Notes under the pieces: generated by a model | Told to the model about the DNA's origin: nothing | Database searches by the model: none | What the model saw: the letters and a program-made list of their open reading frames with translations, nothing else | Position numbers and translations under genes: made by a program | Part shown: positions 38,962 to 47,698 of the stretch, in pieces | Layout of the letters: every line of letters begins with the position of its first letter | Numbering within the stretch: position 1 is the first letter of the stretch | From: Polyangium sp. y55x31 | GTDB taxonomy: Bacteria; Myxococcota_A; Polyangia; Polyangiales; Polyangiaceae | NCBI RefSeq assembly: GCF_029946505.1 | Contig: NZ_JARZHG010000022.1 | Location: 121,057 to 185,056 of the forward strand | Length of the DNA stretch: 64,000 nt | Reading direction: 5' to 3'

Positions 38962-40389
38962 ATGACCGCGCCTTCGCGGCCCTCGCGCGTCGAGCGTGGG
39001 GACTGGCAAACGCCCATCGATCTCGCACGGCAAGTCTCTCGCCTTGCTGAGCGCATCGGCGCGCGCCCGGCCTCGATCCTCGAGCCCACGTGTGGCCGCG
39101 GCGCGTTCCTCACGGCTGCCGCCGAGGTTTTTCCGGACACCCCCGCTCGTGGATTCGACATCGACCCCGGCCACCTGGAGGCCGCGCGCCGCGCGCTCTT
39201 GGGCTACCCGGTCGAGGTTGCGTTCGGCGATTGCTTCGACGTCGCGTGGGAGGACGTGCTCGCGGCGATGCCGGATCCGGTGCTCGTGCTGGGCAATCCG
39301 CCCTGGGTCACGAGCGCGGACCTCGGCGCGCTCGGCTCGCGGAATCTGCCGAAGAAATCGAATTTCAAGCGCTTCACGGGCCTCGACGCACGGACGGGCA
39401 AGAGCAATTTCGACGTCTCCGAGTGGATCCTCCTGCGCCTGCTCACGGCGCTCCGGGGCCGTGATTTTCGCATGGTCATGCTCTGCAAGAGCAGCGTGGC
39501 GCGGCGGGTGATGGAATACGTGGCCCGCGAAGGCCTCGCGCTCTCGGGCGCGACCTACCGGATCGACGCGCGTGGCGCCTTCGACGTGGCGACGGCGGCC
39601 GTGGTGATGACGCTCGCGACGGATCCGCCCGGCGCCTTGCCCGCGCGCGGCTGGGCTGTCTTCGATTCGCTCGACGCCGAGGCGCCTCGGCGCACGATGG
39701 GCGTGCACCGCGGCCGGCTCTACAGCGACATCGATCGATTCGAGCGGACGAAGGGCCTCGAAGGCCAATGCACGCCGGCGTGGCGCTCGGGGCTCAAGCA
39801 CGACTGCGCGCCGGTGATGGAGCTCGAAGCGAAGGACGGCGCGCTCGTCAATGGGCTCGGCGAGCGGGTCGACATCGAGGATTCGGTGGTCTTCCCGCTG
39901 CTCAAGGGCTCGGACGTGGCGAATGGCCGGCGCCCGGGCAGGCGCTTCGTGCTCGTGACGCAACGCTCGCTCGGCGAGGATACGCTGACCTTGCGCGATC
40001 AGGCGCCGCGGGCGTGGTCCTACCTCGTCCGACACGAGGGCAAGCTCGACGTCCGCAAGAGCTCCATTTACCGGGACAAACCTCCCTTTTCCGTCTTCGG
40101 CATCGGCCCGTATACGTTCGCACCGTACAAGGTGGCGATTTGCGGGCTCTACAAGAAATTTTCTTTCTCGCTGGTGGAGCCACACGAGGGGCGCCCGGTG
40201 GTGCTCGACGACACGTGTTACTTCCTGCCGTTCGAGGCCCGTGAGGAGGCCGAGGCGGCGCTCCGGGCCTTGCGGAGCGAGGAAGCGCGGGCCTTCTTCG
40301 AAGCGCGCGTCTTCTGGGAGGACAAGAGGCCGATCGGGAAGGCCCTCTTGCAGTCGATATCGCTGAAGGCGCTCGGTCGCTCCATCTGA
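38962..40389 (+). CDS. Orphan N6-adenine DNA methyltransferase-like protein
   Basis: The 475-residue protein has a class I methyltransferase core with GDWQTP at 13-18 (motif X region), EPTCGRGAFL at 41-50 (motif I), an acidic strand-2 end in GFDIDPGH, and the amino-methylase motif GNPPWV near residues 111-116, which fits N6-adenine DNA methyltransferases. Later sequence (GLKHDCAPVMEL, SSIYRDKPPFSVFGIGPYTF, YKVAICGLYKKFSF) forms a C-terminal target-recognition-like domain as in type II and IIG enzymes. No restriction endonuclease is adjacent. It starts 10 bp after fabZ and probably shares its transcript, an unusual place for such an enzyme. DNA specificity cannot be read. Confidence 0.8.
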   Translation: MTAPSRPSRVERGDWQTPIDLARQVSRLAERIGARPASILEPTCGRGAFLTAAAEVFPDTPARGFDIDPGHLEAARRALLGYPVEVAFGDCFDVAWEDVLAAMPDPVLVLGNPPWVTSADLGALGSRNLPKKSNFKRFTGLDARTGKSNFDVSEWILLRLLTALRGRDFRMVMLCKSSVARRVMEYVAREGLALSGATYRIDARGAFDVATAAVVMTLATDPPGALPARGWAVFDSLDAEAPRRTMGVHRGRLYSDIDRFERTKGLEGQCTPAWRSGLKHDCAPVMELEAKDGALVNGLGERVDIEDSVVFPLLKGSDVANGRRPGRRFVLVTQRSLGEDTLTLRDQAPRAWSYLVRHEGKLDVRKSSIYRDKPPFSVFGIGPYTFAPYKVAICGLYKKFSFSLVEPHEGRPVVLDDTCYFLPFEAREEAEAALRALRSEEARAFFEARVFWEDKRPIGKALLQSISLKALGRSI

Positions 40390-40540
40390 CATCGGCGCCA
40401 GCGCATCAACGTCCGCCATCGCGCGCAATCGTGATGTGGACCACGCACACGCCTGCGTCCCGGGGATCGAACAATGATACCATGGGAGGTTGGTCGACGA
40501 GTGCTTTGCGACCCAACCACGCTCTTACGGGGATGAATCA

Positions 40541-43078
40541 ATGAAGAAGTCCCGATCTTACGAACATGAATCGATGACGACGATGCTCGGCGCGCGACGC
40601 GGACGGCTCGCGCTCTCTGCGCTCGTCACGGCGCTCGTTTCGCTCGGCTGCTCGGGGGGCGGCGATGGCACCGGCGGCGCGGGGGGAACCGGCGGGACCG
40701 GCGGAATCGGCGGGACCGGTGGCACCGGCGGCGAAGGCGGCGCCTCGTCGTCGTCGAGCGGCGGAAACACGTGTGCCCCCGGGCAAGACATGTGCAGCGG
40801 GGCGTGTGTCGACCTCGATACGGACCCCGCGAACTGCGGCACCTGCGGCAGCGCGTGCGCGGCGGGCGAGGTCTGCTCGCAGGGCGCCTGCGCCCTCAAC
40901 TGCGCCGGCGGCACCACGAAGTGCGGCGATCTGTGCGTCGATACCAACCTCGACCCCGCGAACTGCGGCGCCTGCGACAGCACCTGCGCCGCCGGCGAGG
41001 TCTGCTCGCAAGGCGCCTGCTCGCTCACCTGCGCCGGCGGCACCACGAAGTGCGGCGATCTGTGCGTCGATACCAACCTCGACCCCGCGAACTGCGGCGC
41101 CTGTGACAACACCTGCGCCGCCGGCGAGGTCTGCTCGCAAGGCGCCTGCTCGCTCACCTGCGCCGGCGGCACCACGAAATGCGGCAGCGCCTGCGTCAAC
41201 CTCTCGAACGACGCGGCGAACTGCGGCGCCTGCGACAACGCCTGCCCGGCGGGTCAGCTCTGCAATGGCGGCGCGTGCGCGCTCACCTGCGTCGGCGGCG
41301 CCACGAAATGCGGCAACGCGTGCGTCGACACCTCGAACGACCCGGCGAACTGCGGCGCCTGCAACACCGCCTGTGCCGCCGGCGAGGTCTGCTCGCAGGG
41401 CGCCTGCTCGTTCAACTGCGCCGGCGGCGCGACGAAATGCGGCAGCGCCTGCGTCGACATCTCGAACGACCCCGCGAACTGCGGCGCCTGCAACACCGCC
41501 TGCGCCGCCGGCGAGGTCTGCTCGCAGGGCGCCTGCTCGTTCACCTGCGCCGGCGGCACCATGAAATGCGGCGGCGCCTGCGTCGATCCGATGAACGACC
41601 CGGCGAACTGCGGCGCCTGCAACACCGCCTGCGCCATGGGCGAGGTCTGCTCGAACGGCGCCTGCGCGTTCACCTGCGCCGGCGGCACCACGCAATGCGG
41701 CAGCGCCTGCGTGAACACGATGAACGACCCCGCCCACTGCGGTGCCTGCGGCAATGCCTGCGCGGCCGGCCAGGTCTGCTCGAACGGCGCCTGCAGCGTG
41801 AGCTGCGGCGGCGGCACCACGCAATGCGGCAGCACCTGCGTCGACACGTCGAGCAGCAAGGCGAACTGCGGCGCGTGCGGCAATGCGTGCTCGTCGAGCC
41901 AGGTCTGCGCGGGCGGCGCCTGCGCTTGCCTCCCCGGACAAAGCGCGTGCGGCGCGAGCTGCGTGAACCTCTCGGACAACAGCCTCTCCTGCGGCACTTG
42001 CAACACCGTGTGCGGCGCGAACCAGGTCTGCGCGGCCGGCGTCTGCACGAATCTCGTGCCCGGCAATGGCAGGGCGAGCACCACGTACACGGGCTCGGCG
42101 CTCCCGACGGTCGGCGTCATGTACGCGGGCTCGACGACCGACCTCCAGACCAAGCTCCAGGCCACGGGTGCCTTCGCGTCCGTCGGCTTCGTGAACATCA
42201 ACACCACGACGCCGACGCTGGCGCAGATGAAGGCCTACGACGCAGTCGCGGTCATGACGTACCTGACGGCCACGGCGGCGTTCGGCGACAACCTGGCCGA
42301 CTATTACGAGCAGGGCGGCGGCGTCGTGCTCTTCGATTACGAGTCGCAGGAGACGGGCACCTACGCCCTGAAGGGCCGCTTCGCCACGCAATACACGCTC
42401 TCGACGCCCATCGCAGACATCGCGTTCCTCACGACGAAGGTCACGCTCGGCACGATCCTCGAGCCGGGCAGCCCGCTGCTCACGGGCGTCGCGACGTTCG
42501 GCTATCAGACCTCGTCGCCGTTCCACATGCCGACGTCGGCGTTCAACAAGAACAACCCGATCTTCGTCGCGCTGTTCTCGGACGGCACGCCCGCCGTGGT
42601 CCGGGGCGAAGTGGCGAGCGGCCCCGCAGCAGGACGGGCGCTGATCGAGATCAATGGCTTCGGCCAGTCGTCCGCGGGCAACTCCTACAACGGATGGGAC
42701 GCGACGACCGACGGCGCGAAGCTCATCCGCAATGCGCTGATCGCGTCGATGCCGCTGCCGGCCATCCTGACGGCGCAGCAGCTCAGCTTCACGAGCCAGG
42801 CGCTCTACGCGCAGAGCGCGCCGCAAACCGTGACGTACACGAACCCGTCGACCAAGCCGCAGACGATCACGGCGCTCTCGCTGGGCGGATCGCACATCGG
42901 CGAGTTCTCGGTGACGCCGTCGTCGCCCTTGCCGGCCACGGTCCCGGCGGGCGGCACGTTCACGGTCGACGTCCGGTTCACGCCCGCGGGCACGGGTCTC
43001 CGGGCCGCGACGCTCTCGGCGACGCTATCGGGGGTCGCGAGCAAGGCCACGACCCTGCTGCAGGGAACGGGCATGTGA
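40541..43078 (+). CDS. Large Cys-repeat lipoprotein with GATase-like and choice-of-anchor-like domains
   Basis: The 845-residue product has a lipoprotein signal ending LVSLGC (Cys37) and a Gly/Thr-rich linker. It then has about eight 43-residue Cys modules of the type CAGGTTKCGDLCVDT / DPANCGAC / CAAGEVCSQGAC, plus degenerate ends. From about residue 510 a different domain (VGVMYAGSTTDLQTKLQATG, AVMTYL, YYEQGGGVVLFDYESQ) resembles a class I amidotransferase-like Rossmann fold without a clear catalytic Cys. The last 100 residues form an immunoglobulin-like choice-of-anchor or ASH-type domain (VTYTNPSTKPQTITALSLGG). It probably stands on the cell surface. Other in-frame ATGs at 40574 and 40583 also precede the signal. 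Confidence 0.8.
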   Translation: MKKSRSYEHESMTTMLGARRGRLALSALVTALVSLGCSGGGDGTGGAGGTGGTGGIGGTGGTGGEGGASSSSSGGNTCAPGQDMCSGACVDLDTDPANCGTCGSACAAGEVCSQGACALNCAGGTTKCGDLCVDTNLDPANCGACDSTCAAGEVCSQGACSLTCAGGTTKCGDLCVDTNLDPANCGACDNTCAAGEVCSQGACSLTCAGGTTKCGSACVNLSNDAANCGACDNACPAGQLCNGGACALTCVGGATKCGNACVDTSNDPANCGACNTACAAGEVCSQGACSFNCAGGATKCGSACVDISNDPANCGACNTACAAGEVCSQGACSFTCAGGTMKCGGACVDPMNDPANCGACNTACAMGEVCSNGACAFTCAGGTTQCGSACVNTMNDPAHCGACGNACAAGQVCSNGACSVSCGGGTTQCGSTCVDTSSSKANCGACGNACSSSQVCAGGACACLPGQSACGASCVNLSDNSLSCGTCNTVCGANQVCAAGVCTNLVPGNGRASTTYTGSALPTVGVMYAGSTTDLQTKLQATGAFASVGFVNINTTTPTLAQMKAYDAVAVMTYLTATAAFGDNLADYYEQGGGVVLFDYESQETGTYALKGRFATQYTLSTPIADIAFLTTKVTLGTILEPGSPLLTGVATFGYQTSSPFHMPTSAFNKNNPIFVALFSDGTPAVVRGEVASGPAAGRALIEINGFGQSSAGNSYNGWDATTDGAKLIRNALIASMPLPAILTAQQLSFTSQALYAQSAPQTVTYTNPSTKPQTITALSLGGSHIGEFSVTPSSPLPATVPAGGTFTVDVRFTPAGTGLRAATLSATLSGVASKATTLLQGTGM
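40901..41932 (+). repeat. Eight 129-bp coding repeats (43-aa Cys modules)
   Basis: Units start at 40901, 41030, 41159, 41288, 41417, 41546, 41675 and 41804, each beginning with a TGC codon followed by GCCGGCGGC or a near variant. The first three are almost identical, so the array is probably still being homogenised. Confidence 0.85.
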
Positions 43079-43150
43079 TTCGGAGGGCGGGGGTTTTCCG
43101 TGTAAAACCCCCGCTGCCGCTCCCACTGCCGATTCCGGGGGCGAGCAGGA

Positions 43151-43195
43151 TGCAACGGGTGCAACCGGTGCAACAGGGGGTGCAACCGGTGCAAC
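43151..43195. repeat. Five direct repeats of TGCAAC in the intergenic region
   Basis: TGCAAC occurs at 43151, 43160, 43169, 43181 and 43190, mostly at 9-bp spacing. It lies 108 bp before the S37 peptidase start. The same hexamer forms the palindrome at 24038-24050. A regulatory role is possible but unproven. Confidence 0.6.
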
Positions 43196-43302
43196 CACCA
43201 CGCAGCAGCCGGAAGTACGCGCGTTGCAGAGAGCAAGGCCACGAATCCTCGCGCCACGGCGCCCATTTGGGCCTGGCACGCCCGCTGCTATGGCTCCCCG
43301 CC

Positions 43303-44793
43303 ATGCGCACTCTGCTTCTTCCGCTGCTCACCATCACCCTGGCCTCCCTGTCGCTCGTCGCCTGCGGCGGCGACGACACCCACCCCGATTCCGGCACCGG
43401 CGGTGCGGGCGGCTCCGGCGGCTCCGGCGGTGCGGGCGGCTCCGGCGGTGCGGGCGGCTCCGGCGGCTCCGGCGGCGCGATGTCGGCCGATATCTTCGAG
43501 AAGCTCCAGGACATCGAGGGCCTCACGGTCACGGAGGAGGAGACCGAGATCCCTGGCTACCGCTATTTCGTGCTCACGATTGACCAGCCCGCGGATCACG
43601 ACGATCCCTCCGGCGCGCGCTTCGAGCAGCGCCTCGTGCTGCATCACCGCGACCCGACCGCGCCCGTGGTGCTCGCCACCCAGGGCTACAACCTCTATTC
43701 GGAGTACCAGTGGCTCGACGAGCCCGCCGAGCTGCTCGCCGCCAACCAGGTCCGGGTCGAGCACCGCTTCTTCACCCCCTCCCGCCCGGAGCCCGCGGAT
43801 TGGTCGCAGCTCACCATCGAGCAGGCCGCCGCGGACCTGCACCACATTGTCGAGGTGCTCCGGCCGCTCTACGAGGGCAAGTGGATCTCCACCGGCGGCA
43901 GCAAGGGCGGGATGACCTCCGTCTATCACCGCCGCTTCTATCCCGACGACGTGAACGGCACCGTCGCTTACGTCGCCCCGCACAACTTTGGCGACGCCGA
44001 CCCGCGCTACCTCGACTTCGTGGCCCAGCGCGGCGACGCGGCCTGCCAGCAGGCCCTCCTCGACTTCCAGCGCGAGGTGCTGCTGCGCCGGCCGGAGATG
44101 CTGACGCGCATGCAGACCCAGGCCATGGACGCTGGCCTCACCTATGAGCTGCTCGGCGAGGATCAGGCCCTGGAGACCGCGGTGATCGAGTTCATCTTCA
44201 GCTTCTGGCAGTACGGCGACGAAAGCCACTGCGCCGAGATCCCGCCCACCTCGGCGAGCGACGACGAGGTGTGGTCGTTCTTCGACCTGGTCTGCGGCCC
44301 CTCGTTATGGTCCGACGGGGCCACCCTCGCCTACGAGCCGTACTATTGGCAGGCGGCGGTGCAGCTCGGCTATCCGGGCTACGCCGAGGAGAACGTCGCG
44401 GATCTGCTCCTCTACCCCGGCTTTGACGTGGCCGCCTCGTACACGCTACCCGGACGCGGCAAGAACCCGATCCTGGACCCCCAGGCGATGCAGGACGTCT
44501 CTGCGTGGCTCACCACCAAGGGCGAGCGGATGATGTTCATCTACGGCGAGAACGATCCGTACACCGCCGCCGCCTTCGATCTCGGGGGCGCGCAGGACTC
44601 GTACCGCTTCGTCGAGCCGGCGGGGAACCACAGCGCGTCCATCGGCGGGCTGCCGCAGGCCGACCTGGAGGCGGCGCTCGCCGCGCTGCAAGCCTGGACG
44701 GGCGTCACCCCGGTCCAGAAGGCGCACGCGCTGGCGGCGTACCCGAAGGCGCCCCGCTGGATGCCGTCCCAAAGCCGGCACCGGATGCCCTGA
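43303..44793 (+). CDS. S37-type (PS-10) tripeptidyl aminopeptidase-like lipoprotein
   Basis: The 496-residue product has a lipoprotein signal ending LSLVAC (Cys21) and a Gly/Ser linker of about 35 residues. An alpha/beta-hydrolase peptidase follows, with Ser200 in TGGSKGGMT, Asp418 in YGENDPYT and His443 in GNHSAS. The segments RFEQRLVLHHRD, EHRFFTPSRPEPADW and YVAPHNFGDADPRY match the S37 family known from Streptomyces mycelial PS-10 peptidase, which removes tripeptides from N-termini. It is likely anchored on the cell surface. The real start is the ATG at 43303, since the frame upstream is antisense or out of frame to the preceding gene. Confidence 0.88.
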   Translation: MRTLLLPLLTITLASLSLVACGGDDTHPDSGTGGAGGSGGSGGAGGSGGAGGSGGSGGAMSADIFEKLQDIEGLTVTEEETEIPGYRYFVLTIDQPADHDDPSGARFEQRLVLHHRDPTAPVVLATQGYNLYSEYQWLDEPAELLAANQVRVEHRFFTPSRPEPADWSQLTIEQAAADLHHIVEVLRPLYEGKWISTGGSKGGMTSVYHRRFYPDDVNGTVAYVAPHNFGDADPRYLDFVAQRGDAACQQALLDFQREVLLRRPEMLTRMQTQAMDAGLTYELLGEDQALETAVIEFIFSFWQYGDESHCAEIPPTSASDDEVWSFFDLVCGPSLWSDGATLAYEPYYWQAAVQLGYPGYAEENVADLLLYPGFDVAASYTLPGRGKNPILDPQAMQDVSAWLTTKGERMMFIYGENDPYTAAAFDLGGAQDSYRFVEPAGNHSASIGGLPQADLEAALAALQAWTGVTPVQKAHALAAYPKAPRWMPSQSRHRMP

Positions 44794-44856
44794 TCCCGCG
44801 CTTGCCAGCTCGTTCTGAAACAAGTTGCAACCGTACTCGGTCGCAAAGGGCGCACC

Positions 44857-44878
44857 GGCCCCCTCGACGATGGGGGGC
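44857..44878 (+). terminator. Hairpin after the S37 peptidase gene
   Basis: GGCCCCC from 44857 pairs with GGGGGCC ending at about 44878. No T-tract follows, so termination is uncertain. Confidence 0.4.
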
Positions 44879-45023
44879 CCGCGTGCTGGATACCTGCGCA
44901 TCCCTTGAGGATCCCGCAGCGCAGATACTCCTCGACCTCGCTACGTCGACGCGGGTCGGCGCTAGGGACGATTGCTTCTTCACTCGACCTCAACGAAACT
45001 CAGGACGACAAAGAAGATATGGT

Positions 45024-45737
45024 ATGGCATCAGACCTGATTACAAGATTCGACGGCATGGTGGATGAGCTTCGCCGGGACCCGGAGATCGATGTGCTTCA
45101 CTACCTCGTGCGTCCGCCGAACCCCTCGGAGATCGCGGAGGTCGAGCGGGCCCTCGGGTACCCGCTGGGGGCGGCGATCACGGAGTTTTACGAGGCCTGC
45201 GGGGGCATTCAGCTCCTGTGGATCCGTAAAACCCACGAGGAGTACGAGGAGCGAGCCCGGCTCGTTCGCGAGGAGGTCGAGCGGTCAGGAGGCAGCTTCG
45301 ACGAAGGCTGGTTCTACGGTGGCAACAACGGCGACGCCATGCATCCCGATGGGGTCATCCTCATCCCGTCGATCAAGCGGGCCTTCCTGGACGAGAGCTT
45401 CAACAACAACTCCGGGTCCGGCGTCGTCGGAATGCTCGAGGCCTACAAGGCGGCTCTCGCAGACCCGGAAGCGGTCATCTATCGCGGGTTCGAGATGTTC
45501 TACCCCACCGTGAACGTGGCCTTCGCGCTCAATGGCCAGCCCGATCCGGTCCTTTCGGCGGCGTACGACAGGTACGAGTACGACGACTCGGCGCTCATTC
45601 ATTTTCGCGAGTATCTCGAGCTGCTCCTCGTGAGCCGGGGTGACGCCAAGAGAGCCTTCGGATTCCTCCTGGACAGCGATCGCGTGGGCAAGGTCATCAC
45701 ACACGAAGACGTCGGGCATTGGGCACCGAACGAGTAG
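45024..45737 (+). CDS. SMI1/KNR4-like (SUKH superfamily) protein
   Basis: The 237-residue protein has the SUKH pattern of an early helix pair (PNPSEIAEVERALGYPLGAA) followed by ITEFYEACGGIQLLW and a later IPSIKRAF strand. SUKH proteins often act as immunity proteins against contact-dependent or polymorphic toxins, and others have general regulatory roles. No toxin gene is next to it, so immunity is only a possibility. A purine-rich AAGAAG precedes the ATG at 45024. It begins the accessory region. Confidence 0.6.
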   Translation: MASDLITRFDGMVDELRRDPEIDVLHYLVRPPNPSEIAEVERALGYPLGAAITEFYEACGGIQLLWIRKTHEEYEERARLVREEVERSGGSFDEGWFYGGNNGDAMHPDGVILIPSIKRAFLDESFNNNSGSGVVGMLEAYKAALADPEAVIYRGFEMFYPTVNVAFALNGQPDPVLSAAYDRYEYDDSALIHFREYLELLLVSRGDAKRAFGFLLDSDRVGKVITHEDVGHWAPNE

Positions 45738-46047
45738 CCGGCGCCTGGCGCCCGGCCCGAGCGACACGGTAGCGGTAGCGGCAAGAGGGATCTGATTGTG
45801 TACCGCTCGGGCGGCTAGAACAGGATATATTTGCATGGGGTCCTCCAAGAGGGGGCGCAGCCTTCGGGGCCCCCTGCGTCAACATCCCTGTTGACGTGCG
45901 TCCCAGCACTGTCTTTGATGTCCCCGACCGGACCCCAAGGACTAAGCATGACGGTCACCAAACGCGATCTCCTCCCAACGCTGATGGGTGATCGTAAGCT
46001 CGTCAGCATCGGCCGTCGCTGGGAGCCCGTGGTGACCGTCCTTGAAG
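45738..46047. other. Intergenic stretch with one palindrome
   Basis: No convincing gene is seen. A perfect hairpin GTCAACA-TCCC-TGTTGAC lies at 45878-45895 and extends by further pairs. A frame starting with ATG at 45948 gives an Arg-rich tail without homology clues and is not called. Confidence 0.5.
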
Positions 46048-46203
46048 ATGACTACGGACGACCAGCTCGATGTCGTCGTAGCCGTGGAACTCGCGAGGAT
46101 CCTAACGGGCGTCACATGCGAATCGCTGAAGGCAGCGCCCGTTCCGTGGTTAGGCCGCGACGGCCTGACCAGCGCACTGAGAGGTTGTGCAGCGGCGGCC
46201 TGA
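46048..46203 (+). CDS. Possible small ORF (51 aa)
   Basis: ATG at 46048 to TGA at 46201-46203 encodes a protein beginning MTTDDQLDVVVAVELARIL and ending in Ala repeats. The composition looks coding (helix-forming, acidic start), but there is no good ribosome binding site and no family resemblance. It may be the remnant of a longer gene. GTTAGGC occurs inside it at 46149-46155 and again just after it at 46211-46217. Confidence 0.25.
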   Translation: MTTDDQLDVVVAVELARILTGVTCESLKAAPVPWLGRDGLTSALRGCAAAA

Positions 46204-46258
46204 TTACACAGTTAGGCCTCACACCCAATTTCGAAACTCACACCCGGAGGACCGAACG

Positions 46259-46600
46259 ATGACGAAGTACCTTATCTCCTTCCCCGGATCGGCGATGGAC
46301 ATCTCCGACGAAGACATGGCTGCCGTCGGCGAAGCGGCACACGCGGTCATACGCGAGGCGAAGGATGCCGGCGTCTATGTGTTCGGCGGTGGTATCAACG
46401 AGGACGTCGCGCCGCTGATGGTCGCCGCCGACGGCACCCTCACGAACGAGACCTACCCGCAGACCAAGGAGTTCGACGGCGGCTTCTGTGTCCTGGAACT
46501 CCCGTCGCGCGAAGCCGCCGTCCAATGGGCCGCGAAGATCGCCAAAGCCTGCCGCTGCTCGCAGGAACTCCGCGAGTTCGGGTACGACCCCGAGAGCTGA
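46259..46600 (+). CDS. YCII-related (DGPF family) small protein
   Basis: The 113-residue product matches the YCII/DGPF family: MTKYLISFPGSAMDI at the start, a helix AAVGEAAHAVIREAKDAG, a GGGI turn, then KEFDGGFCVLELPSREAAVQWAAKIA, the region equivalent to the DGPF signature. Members form ferredoxin-like dimers with no settled biochemical role; some sit with ECF sigma factors. GGAGG eight bases before the ATG fixes the start. GTTAGGC lies 42 bp upstream, but a matching attC partner is not convincing. Confidence 0.8.
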   Translation: MTKYLISFPGSAMDISDEDMAAVGEAAHAVIREAKDAGVYVFGGGINEDVAPLMVAADGTLTNETYPQTKEFDGGFCVLELPSREAAVQWAAKIAKACRCSQELREFGYDPES

Positions 46601-46678
46601 TCGGCGAGGACAGGCAACACGCCCAAGCGCATCGCTACATCCGTGAGGCCTGACCCTTCGTTGCACCCGATTCGCTAC

Positions 46679-46695
46679 AGCGGGCTTCGCCCGCT
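46679..46695 (+). terminator. Short GC hairpin after the YCII-like gene
   Basis: AGCGGGC-TTC-GCCCGCT is a 7-bp stem with a tight loop at 46679-46695. It has no T-tract and is a weak terminator candidate. Confidence 0.4.
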
Positions 46696-46833
46696 TCCGC
46701 GAGCGGGTGAACTCAAACGTTCGGCGGCGGAGGCGTGGGGCGGGTGAACCTGTAAGGGACTGTCGAGGAACGGTGCAGGGGGCCAGCTACTGCGCTGCGT
46801 CGTCATCTGGCAAGCAGAGGGGTGACAGATAAA

Positions 46834-47475
46834 ATGGCTTTATCGGCTAGAGCAAAGAAACTCGTCGCTGAGATCACCAACGGAAACCTGAAGCTGGGCG
46901 ACCTGAGAAAGCGTGGCAACGAGATCAAGAAGGACCACGGTCTGGCAATGGAGCTTTGGTCGACGGGCCAATACTACCCTCGACTTCTCGCGACCCTCAT
47001 CTTCGATAAGAAGCTCCTCGCAGAAAATGTCATCGATCAGCTTGCATCTGATGTGCTTCGGCATGACGCGGAAGAACGCAACCAATTGGCGGACTGGCTG
47101 CTTGCAAACCAGCTAGCCAAAGACAAGAAACTCGTCTCCCTCATCGCGACATGGGAGAAGAATCCTTCCCCCATTCTGCGTCGCTTGTTCTGGTATCACC
47201 AAGCTCGCTTGCGCTGGACAGGGCAAGTTCCTCCCGACAACAGTGCAGACCTGCTTGATTCCCTGGAAAACGATATGGCGAATGCTGAACCCGAAGTTCA
47301 GTGGGCAATGAATTTCTGCGCTGGCCAAATTGGTATTCACGAGCCTCAATTTCGATCCAGATGTATCAAACTCGGGGAAGCATTAGGGCTCTACAAGGAC
47401 GAGCGTGTCGCCAAAAACTGTACACCGTCGTACCTTCCAGAGTTCATCAGGATCGAAGTAGCCAAGCGTGAATGA
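46834..47475 (+). CDS. DNA alkylation repair protein (AlkD/AlkC-like HEAT-repeat family)
   Basis: The 213-residue protein matches the DNA alkylation repair family built from HEAT-like helical repeats. The segments LGDLRKRGNEIKKDHGLAME, RLLATLIFDKKLLAE, ERNQLADWLLANQL, RRLFWYHQARLRWTGQ, VQWAMNFCAGQIG and CTPSYLPEFI are typical. Members remove alkylated bases or bind alkylated DNA. From memory, the pattern resembles Bacteroidota proteins closely, and the DNA here is visibly lower in GC than its surroundings, so transfer is likely. The ATG at 46834 fits family N-termini; a GTG at 46822 is an alternative. Confidence 0.85.
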   Translation: MALSARAKKLVAEITNGNLKLGDLRKRGNEIKKDHGLAMELWSTGQYYPRLLATLIFDKKLLAENVIDQLASDVLRHDAEERNQLADWLLANQLAKDKKLVSLIATWEKNPSPILRRLFWYHQARLRWTGQVPPDNSADLLDSLENDMANAEPEVQWAMNFCAGQIGIHEPQFRSRCIKLGEALGLYKDERVAKNCTPSYLPEFIRIEVAKRE

Positions 47476-47698
47476 CACCGAATGGGACAAATCTGATCGC
47501 GGGCCGCCGAACGCACCGGCCGCATGTAGGTTTTCCCCGATACATCGCTCACCGAGCGGCCTGTGCCGGGGCGCCTTTCCGTGAAGAGCCGCACCTGGCA
47601 GGCATCGTTCGTGCGACACGGCAGCCCAAAGCTGCCGCCATCTGTGCGTGGCTGTGACGCTCGGGATGCTAGCAGCAATTCGTTGGGGGGAACATCTC

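Noticed and set aside
40901..41932. CRISPR-like regular repeats
   Set aside because: They are coding Cys modules in one frame, with no unique spacers.
41179..43302. Extension of the S37 peptidase upstream of 43303
   Set aside because: It is out of frame with the repeat lipoprotein and Arg/Leu-rich. The lipoprotein signal at 43303 marks the true start.
46100..46155. attC-like pair TCCTAAC...GTTAGGC with an inner AACGGGCG/CGCCCGTT stem
   Set aside because: The inner stem begins inside the R'' box and spacers are 0 and 8 nt, unlike a real attC. It also lies inside a possible small reading frame.
46149..46217. Two GTTAGGC boxes before the YCII-like gene as cassette borders
   Set aside because: No upstream RYYYAAC box with a plausible stem was found for the second one, and no attC follows the YCII-like gene.
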